Assembly: GCA_947625055.1 (NCBI GenBank)
Contig: CANQMT010000004.1
Location: 1 to 64,000, forward strand
Length of the DNA: 64,000 nucleotides
Source of the DNA: an uncultured Monoglobus sp.
GTDB taxonomy: Bacteria; Bacillota; Clostridia; Monoglobales; Monoglobaceae
Direction of reading: 5' to 3'
A program made the position numbers and the translations under genes. This document shows, in pieces, positions 51,701 to 59,554 of this stretch. How positions within the stretch are numbered: the stretch's first letter is position 1; each line of letters starts with the position of its first letter. The notes below the pieces were generated by a model. That model saw only the letters and a list, made by a program, of their open reading frames with translations, was not told the origin of the DNA and did no database searches.

Positions 51701-52327
51701 CGACTGCCGTCTGAGGGGCTCGAGCCGCTCCTCAAGCTCGCCGAGGATATCCTCTACTCTCGTTATGTTGTCGGCGGTGCGCTCAAGTTTGCGCTCCGCT
51801 TCTATCTTTCTGTATTTATATTTTGAAATTCCCGACGCTTCCTCAAAGATATGGCGGCGGTCCTCCGACTTGGTGCTCAGAATATTGTCGATCTGGCCCT
51901 GACCGATAATCGAGTATCCGTCGCGTCCGAGACCCGTGTCCATAAACAGCTCGTGCACGTCCTTTAAGCGGCACAACGTCTTGTTTATGTAATACTCGCT
52001 CTCGCCGCTGCGGTAAAGGCGGCGCGAAACGCGTATCTCAGGAAAGTCGATATTGAATATTCCGCTCTCGTTGTCAAGGTTCAGGACGACCTCGGCAAAG
52101 CCCAAAGCCTTGCGGCTTTCGGTTCCCGCGAATATTACGTCCTCCATGCGGCTGCCGCGAAGGGACTTTATGCTCTGCTCTCCCATTACCCATCGGATCG
52201 CGTCCGAAATATTGCTCTTTCCCGAGCCGTTCGGGCCAACTATCGCTGTGATCCCCGAGTTGAAATCCAGATAAATCTTGTCGGCAAAGGACTTAAAGCC
52301 CTGCATCTCAATGCTTTTTAATATCAT
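48767..52327 (-). CDS. smc: Chromosome segregation protein SMC
   Basis: GPNGSGKSNISDAIRWVMGEQ, coiled coils, LLSGGEKALSAIALLFA. Confidence 0.98.
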   Translation of the reverse strand: MILKSIEMQGFKSFADKIYLDFNSGITAIVGPNGSGKSNISDAIRWVMGEQSIKSLRGSRMEDVIFAGTESRKALGFAEVVLNLDNESGIFNIDFPEIRVSRRLYRSGESEYYINKTLCRLKDVHELFMDTGLGRDGYSIIGQGQIDNILSTKSEDRRHIFEEASGISKYKYRKIEAERKLERTADNITRVEDILGELEERLEPLRRQSEKAKKYLILRDEMKDLEINASVISIDKKREAMKKLGADIEIYEGQMEKMRGEIADNDKKVEALYAAMEKIDADAEKGRESEKALTAEGHEIRGKISLAENEISHSEGTIDRLRNEIGEGDKRAMELDKRIEELRSSLDTLNSQSGALEKSVEEFTEKSRKSGVDVSEESRVIEELRAEIIEKTAAAGSKRSEVSSRQILLDSFVSRAEVIKNELENKSLSLKEMKERLVELDGEIEKSEAYSESLKKETNKSDELYGLKNAEMQKMINDKNRSTIKLGELNSRKKMLEDMERDLEGYSRGVKGVMTAFKSGRLSAGIHGPLSRLIKTDKKYITAIETALGSAAQNIVTDDADDAKRAIKYLKDRRLGRATFLPISNIRARGLDDKKAEKLPGFIGTADSLVEYDEKYTEIVSNILGPVVIVDNIDNAAAMGKKCGYKFRIVTLGGDVVQPGGAMTGGSALKTIGSLSRVSEIAELDGKIKKAEKDIVGQTKSINTLSIETADLLEDIKKNNQRLSECGEELARLSSERLHLSSVIKTSGDDREKMAAELEELNKNIESVKGEIDEAVLSAEKLEAETEELSRAADKREKSYAELSGENEKLSRALLDLTIRRSSVIKDIEQTNELIRSVNNEKAQIISSTAARLDEIRSLEKHIAETEAEIKRLEKSAETNRETLEELSVSLSGMTEKRREAENRVKKQQEAVNDVRDRLIELSNVHAKARSGYENLDAELESVINRLWEEYELTYSDARQGRDLENFDFEAATKRVNTLRRQIRNLGSINVDAIEEYKSVKERADFLTAQVDDLNKSKKELKKIIVEMMSIMKTQFAEQFVKINESFNKVFASLFGGGRAKLTLTDPDNVLESGIEIEAQPPGKKLQSLTLLSGGEKALSAIALLFAILNVRPTPFCILDEVEAALDDVNVYRFAAYLKRYSENTQFIVVTHKRGTMEAANMLYGVTMQEKGVSKLLSLNIDEVSE

Positions 52328-52366
52328 GTTTTATTCTCCGAATAAGTATTTTGCCGGAATTGCGCG

Positions 52367-54733
52367 TCAATCCCCGAGAAGCTCCACGCTTATCTTGTCA
52401 TCGCGCGCGTCCACCCGCGCGGTCATGCCGTGAACAAGCTTTCCGCCGATAAGCAGCCGCGCCAGCTCATCCTCAATGTTCTTTTCGATATATCTGCGCA
52501 TGGGACGCGCGCCGTAAAGCCTGTCGTAAGACTTTTCAACGACCAGCTCCTTCGCGTTTTCCGAAACATCAAGAGTGATCTCTTTTTCGCGGAGCCCCGC
52601 GCGGAGATCGTCGAGCATCAGATCGACAATGTCCACAAGCTCCTCTTTTTTAAGCTCGCTGAAAATGATCACATCGTCAACGCGGTTCAAAAACTCGGGT
52701 CTGAACAACTGTTTAAGCGCACGCTCGATCTTGATGCGGGTGGCCTCTTCGGCCTCGTTAAAGCCGACTACGTTTGATTTGTTGTCGCTTCCGGCGTTTG
52801 AGGTCATTATTATTATCGTGTTTTCAAATGACACGACCTTGCCGTGGCTGTCGGTGATCCTGCCGTCGTCGAGAATTTGCAGCAGAATGTTAAACACGTC
52901 CTCGTGCGCTTTCTCGATCTCGTCAAGCAGCACCACGCTGTAAGGCCTGCGGCGGATCTTCTCGGTGAGCTGTCCCGCCTCGTCATATCCGACGTAGCCC
53001 GGCGGCGAGCCGATTATTTTTGAAACCGAATGCTTTTCCATGTATTCAGACATGTCAAGGCGTATCAGCGACTCCTCGCCGTCGAACACCTCGCGCGCGA
53101 TCTGCTTGGCGAGCTCGGTCTTTCCGACTCCGGTGGGGCCCACGAAAATAAACGATACCGGCCTGCGCTTCAGGTTTATTCCGGCCCTCTTGCGCCTGAT
53201 GGCGTTGGCCGCGCCGCTCACAGCCTCGTCCTGTCCGATAACGCCCTTGTGAAGGCGGTTCTCAAGATCCGTGAGCCGCTCGGACTCATACTCGGTGATG
53301 TGCTTCACCGGAATCTTGGTCCAGTTTTCGATGACCGCCGCGACGTCCTCGGGCTCAAGATATTTCACCGCCGACTTCTCAACCTCGGCGATCTTGGCTT
53401 TAAGCTGCAGTTCATGCACTTTAAGGTCGGCCGCCTCTTGATAATTGTCTGCCTCGGCCGCGGCGTCCTTCTTTGACATTGTTTCCTCAAGCTCGGCGCT
53501 CAGCCTCTCAAGCTCGATAAGCTCGCGGTTATTGAGGTTCACCTTACTGGCCGCCTCGTCGATAACGTCGATCGCCTTGTCGGGGAGAAATCTGTCCTGG
53601 ATATAGCGCTCGGAAAGCACCGCCGCGGTTCTTATGATCTCGTCGGTGATCTTCACTCTATGGAAATTCTCGTAATAACTCCTTATTCCCTTCAGTATCT
53701 CGATCGTCTCATCGACCGTGGGCTCGTCGATCATAACGGTCTGGAACCTGCGCTCAAGGGCAGAGTCCTTCTCGATATGCTTTCTGTACTCGTCGATCGT
53801 TGTCGCGCCGATAACCTGGATCTCGCCCTTTGAAAGCGCGGGCTTTAAAATGTTTCCGGCGTTCATGCCGCCCTCGGCGTCTCCGGCGGAGACGATCGTG
53901 TGTATCTCGTCGATCACGAGCACGATATTGCCCGCCCGTTTCACTTCCTCTATAATGTTCTTGAGCCTCGATTCAAACTGGCCGCGGAACTGGGTGCCCG
54001 CAATGACCGAGGTCATATCGAGCAGATATATCTCGGTATTCATCAGCTTGTGCGGGACCTCACCGTTTGATATCTTGAGCGCAAGTCCCTCGGCGATCGC
54101 CGTTTTGCCGACTCCGGGCTCGCCGATCAGGCACGGATTGTTTTTTGTGCGGCGGTTCAGGATCTGGATCGTGCGCTCGATCTCTGTGTCTCTGCCGATA
54201 ACCGCGTCGATCCCGCCCGCCGCGGCCTTGGCGGTAAGGTTCACGCCGTAGGTATCGAGCATGCGGTTCTTTTTTCGCTGCTTTTCCTTAACAGCCTTCC
54301 TCGGGCCGCCGCGGCTGTCGCCATGCGGCTCCTGCCGAGGGCCGCCCATAAAGCTGCCGAACAGGCTGAAAGGGTTCCGCTGCCGGCTTCGGCTCATCGG
54401 CTCGTCGCCGCTTTTGTCATCGTCCGGCTCTTCCTCGGCCGCCTCCATCGAAACTATGTCCGCGTCGCCGCTGAGCTCCTGACGAAGCATATTTATGCTG
54501 TCGCCGATGTCAAAATCGTCGCCCATTTCGTCGAGCACGTTTTTCATCTCACCGTTGAGACGGTCCATTTCCTCTGCGTCTATTCCCATTTTGCTCAGGA
54601 TATTATCTATCGGGCCAAGGTTAAGCTCCTTCGCACAGGACAGACAATAGCCCTCGTTGCGCTGGGAACCGTCCGGGCTGATTTTTGATATAAAAACAAC
54701 AGCAATATTTTTATGGCATCTGCAGCAAAGCAT
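52367..54733 (-). CDS. Clp protease ATP-binding subunit, ClpE-like (N-terminal zinc finger)
   Basis: MLCCRCHKN...CLSCAKEL, two AAA+ modules (GEPGVGKTA, GPTGVGKTE), UVR-like central region. Confidence 0.92.
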   Translation of the reverse strand: MLCCRCHKNIAVVFISKISPDGSQRNEGYCLSCAKELNLGPIDNILSKMGIDAEEMDRLNGEMKNVLDEMGDDFDIGDSINMLRQELSGDADIVSMEAAEEEPDDDKSGDEPMSRSRQRNPFSLFGSFMGGPRQEPHGDSRGGPRKAVKEKQRKKNRMLDTYGVNLTAKAAAGGIDAVIGRDTEIERTIQILNRRTKNNPCLIGEPGVGKTAIAEGLALKISNGEVPHKLMNTEIYLLDMTSVIAGTQFRGQFESRLKNIIEEVKRAGNIVLVIDEIHTIVSAGDAEGGMNAGNILKPALSKGEIQVIGATTIDEYRKHIEKDSALERRFQTVMIDEPTVDETIEILKGIRSYYENFHRVKITDEIIRTAAVLSERYIQDRFLPDKAIDVIDEAASKVNLNNRELIELERLSAELEETMSKKDAAAEADNYQEAADLKVHELQLKAKIAEVEKSAVKYLEPEDVAAVIENWTKIPVKHITEYESERLTDLENRLHKGVIGQDEAVSGAANAIRRKRAGINLKRRPVSFIFVGPTGVGKTELAKQIAREVFDGEESLIRLDMSEYMEKHSVSKIIGSPPGYVGYDEAGQLTEKIRRRPYSVVLLDEIEKAHEDVFNILLQILDDGRITDSHGKVVSFENTIIIMTSNAGSDNKSNVVGFNEAEEATRIKIERALKQLFRPEFLNRVDDVIIFSELKKEELVDIVDLMLDDLRAGLREKEITLDVSENAKELVVEKSYDRLYGARPMRRYIEKNIEDELARLLIGGKLVHGMTARVDARDDKISVELLGD

Positions 54734-54931
54734 TATACCCCTCCTATTTGCCAATATATTTATAAATTATATCACAACAAAAAATTTTTCGCAACAATAA
54801 TATCAATAAAGTTTTTGCCATTCTGTAAATTTTGTAAAATTATAATATGTAATCTTGAACTTTTTTCTGATTTGTGGTATAATTATTATGTATTTGCGGG
54901 TAAATGTTATATGAATACGGAGATGGATTTT

Positions 54932-56323
54932 ATGTCAGTTTACAGCTTTATTGCCAAAGACAACGGAATACCGGTCTACCGTCAGCTCCAGCAGGAGCTG
55001 ACCCGGGATATCAGATCCGGAAAATACGACAACATGCAAAGACTCCCCTCGCGCCGCAGACTGGCGCGGGAGCTGGGGCTCAGCACCACCACGATAAACA
55101 ACGCGTATCAGGCCTTGGTCGACGACGGTCTTGCGATCACCGTGGACAGAAGCGGATTCTATGTCAAAGCGGGCGACCCGGGTTTTGAGACATACGACGA
55201 TATCACGTGGGAAGGCGCGTCCGACTACAAATACAGCTTCAGCTATAACGAGTGCGAAAGCGCCGCGCTCAAGGAATATTTCGCGAAGCCCTTAGGAAAA
55301 TATATGCTTAACTCACACGGAGATACCCCGGCGCTTTTCGGCCACGGCAACAAGAGGGGCGAAAGCGCGTTTCGGATTTCACTGTCGCGGTTTTTGAGCG
55401 AGACCCGCGGCATCGACTGCACGATAAGCGACATAATCGTGGGAGCGGGCATCCAATATCTTCTGACGGTCATTGTCATGATCTTGGGCCGCGACCGCGT
55501 CTACGGGTTTGAGAACCCTACCGACTACAAAATGTACGTGTGGCTCAAAAACCTTGGCGCGGATATCAGACTTTTGAACATTTCCGCCGGGAAGCCGGTT
55601 ACTCCCGCCGCCATTGACGAGGCCGGAATAGACGTTATGTTTCTCATGCCCGAAAATCAACTGCCGACCGGTCGCAGAATGGAGTTTAAAGAGCGCCGCG
55701 CGCTTGCGGATTGGTGCGCGTCCGGGACCGGCAAGTATGTGATAGAAGTCGGCACCGACGGCAATCTCAACTACGCCGGCAACAAAATAAGCACTATATA
55801 CACGCTCTCAGGCGGAACGAACGTCATTCATATCGAAAGTTTTGAACACACCCTGTCGCCCAATGTTAAAACGGCCTATATGGTCCTGCCGCCCGAAAGC
55901 ATGGACTCGGTCATAAAGCGTCTGGAAATGTATTCTCCGGCGATCACGGTATGCGAGCAGCTTATTTACTCAAACCTGATAAACGATGGCCACATGAGGC
56001 GGCTGATCTCAAAAAACAATAAAATAATGAAAGAAAAGCGCGCTTTTCTTATATCGGGCCTCAAAAACTCAAAAATAGGCAGCAGGTTCACCGCGCTCAA
56101 CAGCGACACCGGAATGAACTTTTTGGGCCTGATAAACAGCGACAAAAGCGGCCCCGAACTGACCCGCGCCGCATATGATGAGGGCGTCAAGATTTTTGAC
56201 ATGAGCAAATTTTTACTTACGCCAAACCCCGACATTGAGCGCGGCGCGTTTGTTTTCGGCTACGCCGGCCTGACCCTCGCCGAGATCGAAGACGCGATAA
56301 AAAAACTCGAAAAAATCTGGTGA
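54932..56323 (+). CDS. MocR/PdxR-type GntR-aminotransferase transcriptional regulator
   Basis: wHTH GIPVYRQLQQELTRDIRSGKY...LPSRRRLARELGLSTTTINNAYQALVDDG plus aminotransferase-like C-term. Confidence 0.9.
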   Translation: MSVYSFIAKDNGIPVYRQLQQELTRDIRSGKYDNMQRLPSRRRLARELGLSTTTINNAYQALVDDGLAITVDRSGFYVKAGDPGFETYDDITWEGASDYKYSFSYNECESAALKEYFAKPLGKYMLNSHGDTPALFGHGNKRGESAFRISLSRFLSETRGIDCTISDIIVGAGIQYLLTVIVMILGRDRVYGFENPTDYKMYVWLKNLGADIRLLNISAGKPVTPAAIDEAGIDVMFLMPENQLPTGRRMEFKERRALADWCASGTGKYVIEVGTDGNLNYAGNKISTIYTLSGGTNVIHIESFEHTLSPNVKTAYMVLPPESMDSVIKRLEMYSPAITVCEQLIYSNLINDGHMRRLISKNNKIMKEKRAFLISGLKNSKIGSRFTALNSDTGMNFLGLINSDKSGPELTRAAYDEGVKIFDMSKFLLTPNPDIERGAFVFGYAGLTLAEIEDAIKKLEKIW

Positions 56324-56358
56324 TACATTCTCATAACAAAGGGGATCGAATAATAATC

Positions 56359-56387
56359 TTGACAAAGAAAAATGCTAATGCTATACT
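56359..56387 (+). promoter_or_regulatory. Promoter TTGACA-17-TATACT for TA-like pair
   Basis: Consensus -35 and near-consensus -10. Confidence 0.8.
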
Positions 56388-56432
56388 GAAAACAGCGGTA
56401 GTACATCGCCATAAATCACGGAGGTGACGGCT

Positions 56433-56702
56433 ATGATGTATCCATTTATGACACTGAGCGACAACACGGAAATCGTTCATTCCGAATTGCTGCCTGATGA
56501 AAAAGTAAAAGTATATATCGAAAAACCTATATATAACGGATTCAAATCCGCGGAATGTTATATTCCCGGATATGACTGGAAAAACATAGACGGCTTCACT
56601 AAAGATGAATTAAAATATTACGATGAGTTAATTCATTCCGTATCACATGTGATACTTGAATTATCCAGAGAAGGTGGAATTGACAATGCCGCAAATTTTT
56701 AG
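56433..56702 (+). CDS. Small antitoxin-like protein paired with DUF4160
   Basis: 89-aa ORF after RBS ggagg, overlaps next gene. Confidence 0.65.
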   Translation: MMYPFMTLSDNTEIVHSELLPDEKVKVYIEKPIYNGFKSAECYIPGYDWKNIDGFTKDELKYYDELIHSVSHVILELSREGGIDNAANF

Positions 56703-56964
56703 GATCGGCTCTTACCTGATATATTTTGGGGCTGATGAAAACGATCCTTTGGAACCTATCCATGTTCATGTATCTCGTGGAGTTCCTTCCGGTAATTCCA
56801 CTAAAATCTGGATAACCAAAAGCGGTCATTGCCTTGTTGCGAATAATAATTCGCACATCTCAAAGAAAACTTTGAACTATATAATTAAAATAATCGAGGC
56901 CCGTCACATTGAGATTGTAAGCAAATGGAATGATTTTTTTGGAAAAATCACTTACTATTGTTGA
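56686..56964 (+). CDS. DUF4160 family protein
   Basis: MPQIFRIGSYLIYFGADENDPLEPIHVHVSRG motif. Confidence 0.85.
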   Translation: MPQIFRIGSYLIYFGADENDPLEPIHVHVSRGVPSGNSTKIWITKSGHCLVANNNSHISKKTLNYIIKIIEARHIEIVSKWNDFFGKITYYC

Positions 56965-56994
56965 TAAACAAAACAATTACAAGGAGAATTAAAA

Positions 56995-57348
56995 ATGATT
57001 ACTGTTGCGGAGGCATACTCGGAACTTAACGAAAATTACGATGCGGTGCTGAGCCGTCTTATGGGCAAGGAAAACCTTGTGATAAAATACCTCACCATGT
57101 TTAAAAACGACGCCACATACGACGCCCTGACAAACGCAGTCAGCGCCGGCAGCGCCGAGGACGCGCTTCGCGCTGCGCACTCCTTAAAAGGCATGTGCTT
57201 TAACCTCGGTCTTATCAGCCTCGGCACCGTGTGCTCGGATCTGGTAGACGCGGTCCGCGGCGGCGAGTATGACCTGGATCAGCTTTACGCTCCGATCAAG
57301 AGCGAATACGAGAAAACGGCGGAGGTGCTCGGCAGATGCCTTGATTAG
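56995..57348 (+). CDS. Hpt domain protein
   Basis: AAHSLKGMCFNLGLISLGTVC phosphotransfer motif. Confidence 0.88.
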   Translation: MITVAEAYSELNENYDAVLSRLMGKENLVIKYLTMFKNDATYDALTNAVSAGSAEDALRAAHSLKGMCFNLGLISLGTVCSDLVDAVRGGEYDLDQLYAPIKSEYEKTAEVLGRCLD

Positions 57349-57401
57349 CGCTTCGCCGCCCCATAACACAACGACTGCTACATTTTGACCGGAGGAATAA
57401 T

Positions 57402-58520
57402 ATGACCAAAACAAAACCCACAGTGCTGATCGTGGACGATATGGAAATGAACCGTGTAATGCTTCGCGACATACTGACGCACGACTTTGAAATAATGGAG
57501 GCGTCCGGCGGCAGCGAGGCGATCGAGATCATTGAGGAGAACGCGGATAAGATCTCGGCTGTGCTGCTTGACGCGATGATGCCCGATCTGGACGGATTTG
57601 AAGTCCTTAAGGCCCTCTCGCGCCGCGGACTTCTTGAGAACATACCCGTAATTATGATTTCGGCGGAAAACTCGCCGGAATACATAGCCCGCGGTTACGA
57701 CCTCGGCGTCGTCGACTATATCGGCAGGCCGTTCGACCCCAACATTGTCCATCGCCGTCTCAGCAACGTTGTCATGCTTTACGCCAAGCAGAACGTCCTG
57801 ACCGAGCTTATCAAAGAGCAGATCTCTCAGCGTGAGGAAAACAACAGCATGCTCATTGACGTGCTGAGTTCGGTCGTGGAGTTCAGGAACGGCGAGTCCG
57901 GCCCCCACGTGCTGCACATACGCCGTTTGACCGAACTGCTGCTCAAAGAACTGGCGCGCCTTGACTCCAAATATGTCATGCCCCCTCAGGATGTGGCAAT
58001 GTGGGCCACCGCCTCGGCCATGCACGACATCGGCAAGATCGCTATTGACGACAAGATCCTCAACAAGCCCGGCAGGCTCACGGATGAGGAATATAATATA
58101 ATGAAGAAACACTCGATATACGGCTATGAGATCCTCGACCATTTGAACTGGCACCGCTCGCCCCTGATCGAAGCGGCTAAGCAGATCTGCCGCTGGCACC
58201 ACGAGCGCTGGGACGGCAAGGGCTATCCCGACGGTCTCAAAGGCGACGAGATCCCGATCCCCGCTCAGGTAGTGGCCCTGGCGGACGTTTATGACGCGCT
58301 GACCAGCGAAAGGGTCTACAAGGCGGCCTACAGCCACGAAAAGGCCATTGACATGATAACCGGCGGCGAGTGCGGAGCGTTTAACCCCGACTTGTTAAAG
58401 GCATTGACCCGAATGAGCGGCAGTCTCAAAAAGAAAATAAACGCCGCCCCCGAAAAGAACTATGACGCCATTGCCGAGCAGATATTCGAGGGCCTGCGCG
58501 AACGTCTTGACCGGGTATAG
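57402..58520 (+). CDS. Response regulator with HD-GYP domain
   Basis: REC (VLIVDDMEMNR, LLDAMMPDLDGFEVL) + HDIGKIAI ... HHERWDGKGYPDGLKGDEIP. Confidence 0.93.
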   Translation: MTKTKPTVLIVDDMEMNRVMLRDILTHDFEIMEASGGSEAIEIIEENADKISAVLLDAMMPDLDGFEVLKALSRRGLLENIPVIMISAENSPEYIARGYDLGVVDYIGRPFDPNIVHRRLSNVVMLYAKQNVLTELIKEQISQREENNSMLIDVLSSVVEFRNGESGPHVLHIRRLTELLLKELARLDSKYVMPPQDVAMWATASAMHDIGKIAIDDKILNKPGRLTDEEYNIMKKHSIYGYEILDHLNWHRSPLIEAAKQICRWHHERWDGKGYPDGLKGDEIPIPAQVVALADVYDALTSERVYKAAYSHEKAIDMITGGECGAFNPDLLKALTRMSGSLKKKINAAPEKNYDAIAEQIFEGLRERLDRV

Positions 58521-58548
58521 CCGGTCTTTCGTTTTTAAATTTTCAGTT

Positions 58549-58776
58549 TCATGTTTTACTTTCGAGCTTCTTGGGCGCGGGTATCAGATCCGCGATAAAA
58601 TCAATAGAGACGTTATAAAATTTCGCCAGCCTTATAACCAAGGCAAACGGTATTTCGCGCTTTCCCTGCTCGTAATTTGTGTATGTCGTTTTATGTATCC
58701 CTAAAATCTTCACGAGCTGGTCCTGGGTCAGATCGTGGTCTTCCCTCAGGTCTCTTAGTCTCCTGTAGTATGCCAT
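58549..58776 (-). CDS. XRE-family transcriptional regulator
   Basis: RLRDLREDHDLTQDQLVKILGIHKTTYTNYEQGKREIP HTH_3. Confidence 0.93.
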   Translation of the reverse strand: MAYYRRLRDLREDHDLTQDQLVKILGIHKTTYTNYEQGKREIPFALVIRLAKFYNVSIDFIADLIPAPKKLESKT

Positions 58777-58802
58777 AAAACTTGCCTCCATGTTCTATAT
58801 TT

Positions 58803-58846
58803 AACTATTTTTTCAAAAAAATCATTCGAAAAAATTAAAAATAGTT
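58803..58846. repeat. 10-bp perfect inverted repeat AACTATTTTT/AAAAATAGTT between XRE gene and promoter
   Basis: 58803-58812 and 58837-58846. Confidence 0.8.
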
Positions 58847-58847
58847 A

Positions 58848-58876
58848 TTGACAGCATGATATCTTTAAGGTATAAT
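58848..58876 (+). promoter_or_regulatory. Perfect consensus promoter TTGACA-17-TATAAT
   Basis: Exact match to both hexamers. Confidence 0.85.
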
Positions 58877-58883
58877 GATATAA

Positions 58884-59138
58884 GAAAATACAACATATGA
58901 TGTATTTGGAAGCCTAAACATAAATAGGCGGAGGCAATTAATAACAAAATTTAATACTGATCGGGCGTTAAAGACACTGAAGTTTCCCTTCTCTATAAAA
59001 TTTCCGTTGTCTGTCCGTAAATATTAATCAACGTTAATCAACCAACCATAATTGTCTCCACCTATTTATGCTTGGTATATAATCATAATACAACAAGTTT
59101 TTATTTTTACTTTGAAAATACAACATATGATGTATTTG
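58884..59138. repeat. 25-bp direct repeats (near-palindromic) bracketing a long-stem inverted repeat
   Basis: gaaaatacaacatatgatgtatttg at 58884-58908 and 59114-59138; stem arms 58919-58940 / 59049-59070. Confidence 0.85.
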
Positions 59139-59140
59139 CA

Positions 59141-59175
59141 TAGGGACTGGGGAATAGGATCTAGGGCCTAGGGCC
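59141..59175 (+). repeat. Heptad array 1 (TAGNNNN x5, one unit TGG)
   Basis: tagggac tggggaa taggatc tagggcc tagggcc. Confidence 0.8.
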
Positions 59176-59182
59176 TCACCCT

Positions 59183-59334
59183 GTAGGGGCGGATATTATC
59201 CGCCCGCCTAAAGGGGTCATACCAACATTTCGTAGGGCCGGATGCCCACATCCGGCCTACGGGACGCCGAGGTCGTCGTCCCCTACGACCAAAGTATGTA
59301 AAACGCTGTAGGGGCGGACGACCCCAGCCGCCCG
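59183..59334. repeat. Cluster of GTAGGG(G)CGG-type palindromic repeats
   Basis: gtaggggcggatattatccgccc; gtagggccggatgcccacatccggcctac; gggacgccgaggtcgtcgtcccctac. Confidence 0.8.
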
Positions 59335-59337
59335 TCA

Positions 59338-59385
59338 GCCTCTCCCCTTGGGGAGAGGTGTCAGGCGCAGCCTGACGGAGAGGGG
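59338..59385. repeat. Dispersed GCCTCTCCCC...GGAGAGGGG hairpin repeat
   Basis: gcctctccccttggggagaggtgtcaggcgcagcctgacggagagggg. Confidence 0.8.
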
Positions 59386-59391
59386 TCAACG

Positions 59392-59426
59392 TAGAGACTA
59401 GGAAATAGGCACTAGAGACTAGAAAT
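59392..59426 (+). repeat. Heptad array 2 (TAGNNNN x5)
   Basis: tagagac taggaaa taggcac tagagac tagaaat. Confidence 0.9.
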
Positions 59427-59445
59427 ATCACACAGTGATTTTTTC

Positions 59446-59480
59446 AATCCTAGTTCCTAGTTACTAATCACTAGTACCTA
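59446..59480 (-). repeat. Heptad array 3 (TAGNNNN x5 on minus strand)
   Basis: CTA at 59450, 59457, 59464, 59471, 59478. Confidence 0.9.
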
Positions 59481-59554
59481 CGTTGGCTGAGAGGGGCAAA
59501 CAACGAAAAATAAATTAATTACATATAAACTTCAAAGAAAGAAAGGGATTCAAA

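Noticed and set aside
58919-59070. Small coding gene inside the long-stem element
   Set aside because: An open stretch (…FNTDRALKTLKFPFSIKFPLSVRKY) exists but has no ATG/GTG/TTG start after the GGAGG; not supportable as a CDS.
59392-59480. UAG-rich heptad arrays as TRAP (mtrB) binding sites
   Set aside because: Spacers are 4 nt (period 7); known TRAP sites use (G/U)AG with mainly 2-3 nt spacers and up to 11 triplets. Worth a test but not supported as such.
59141-59480. CRISPR-like array
   Set aside because: Units are 7 bp with no 20-40 bp repeat/spacer architecture and no cas genes in the window.
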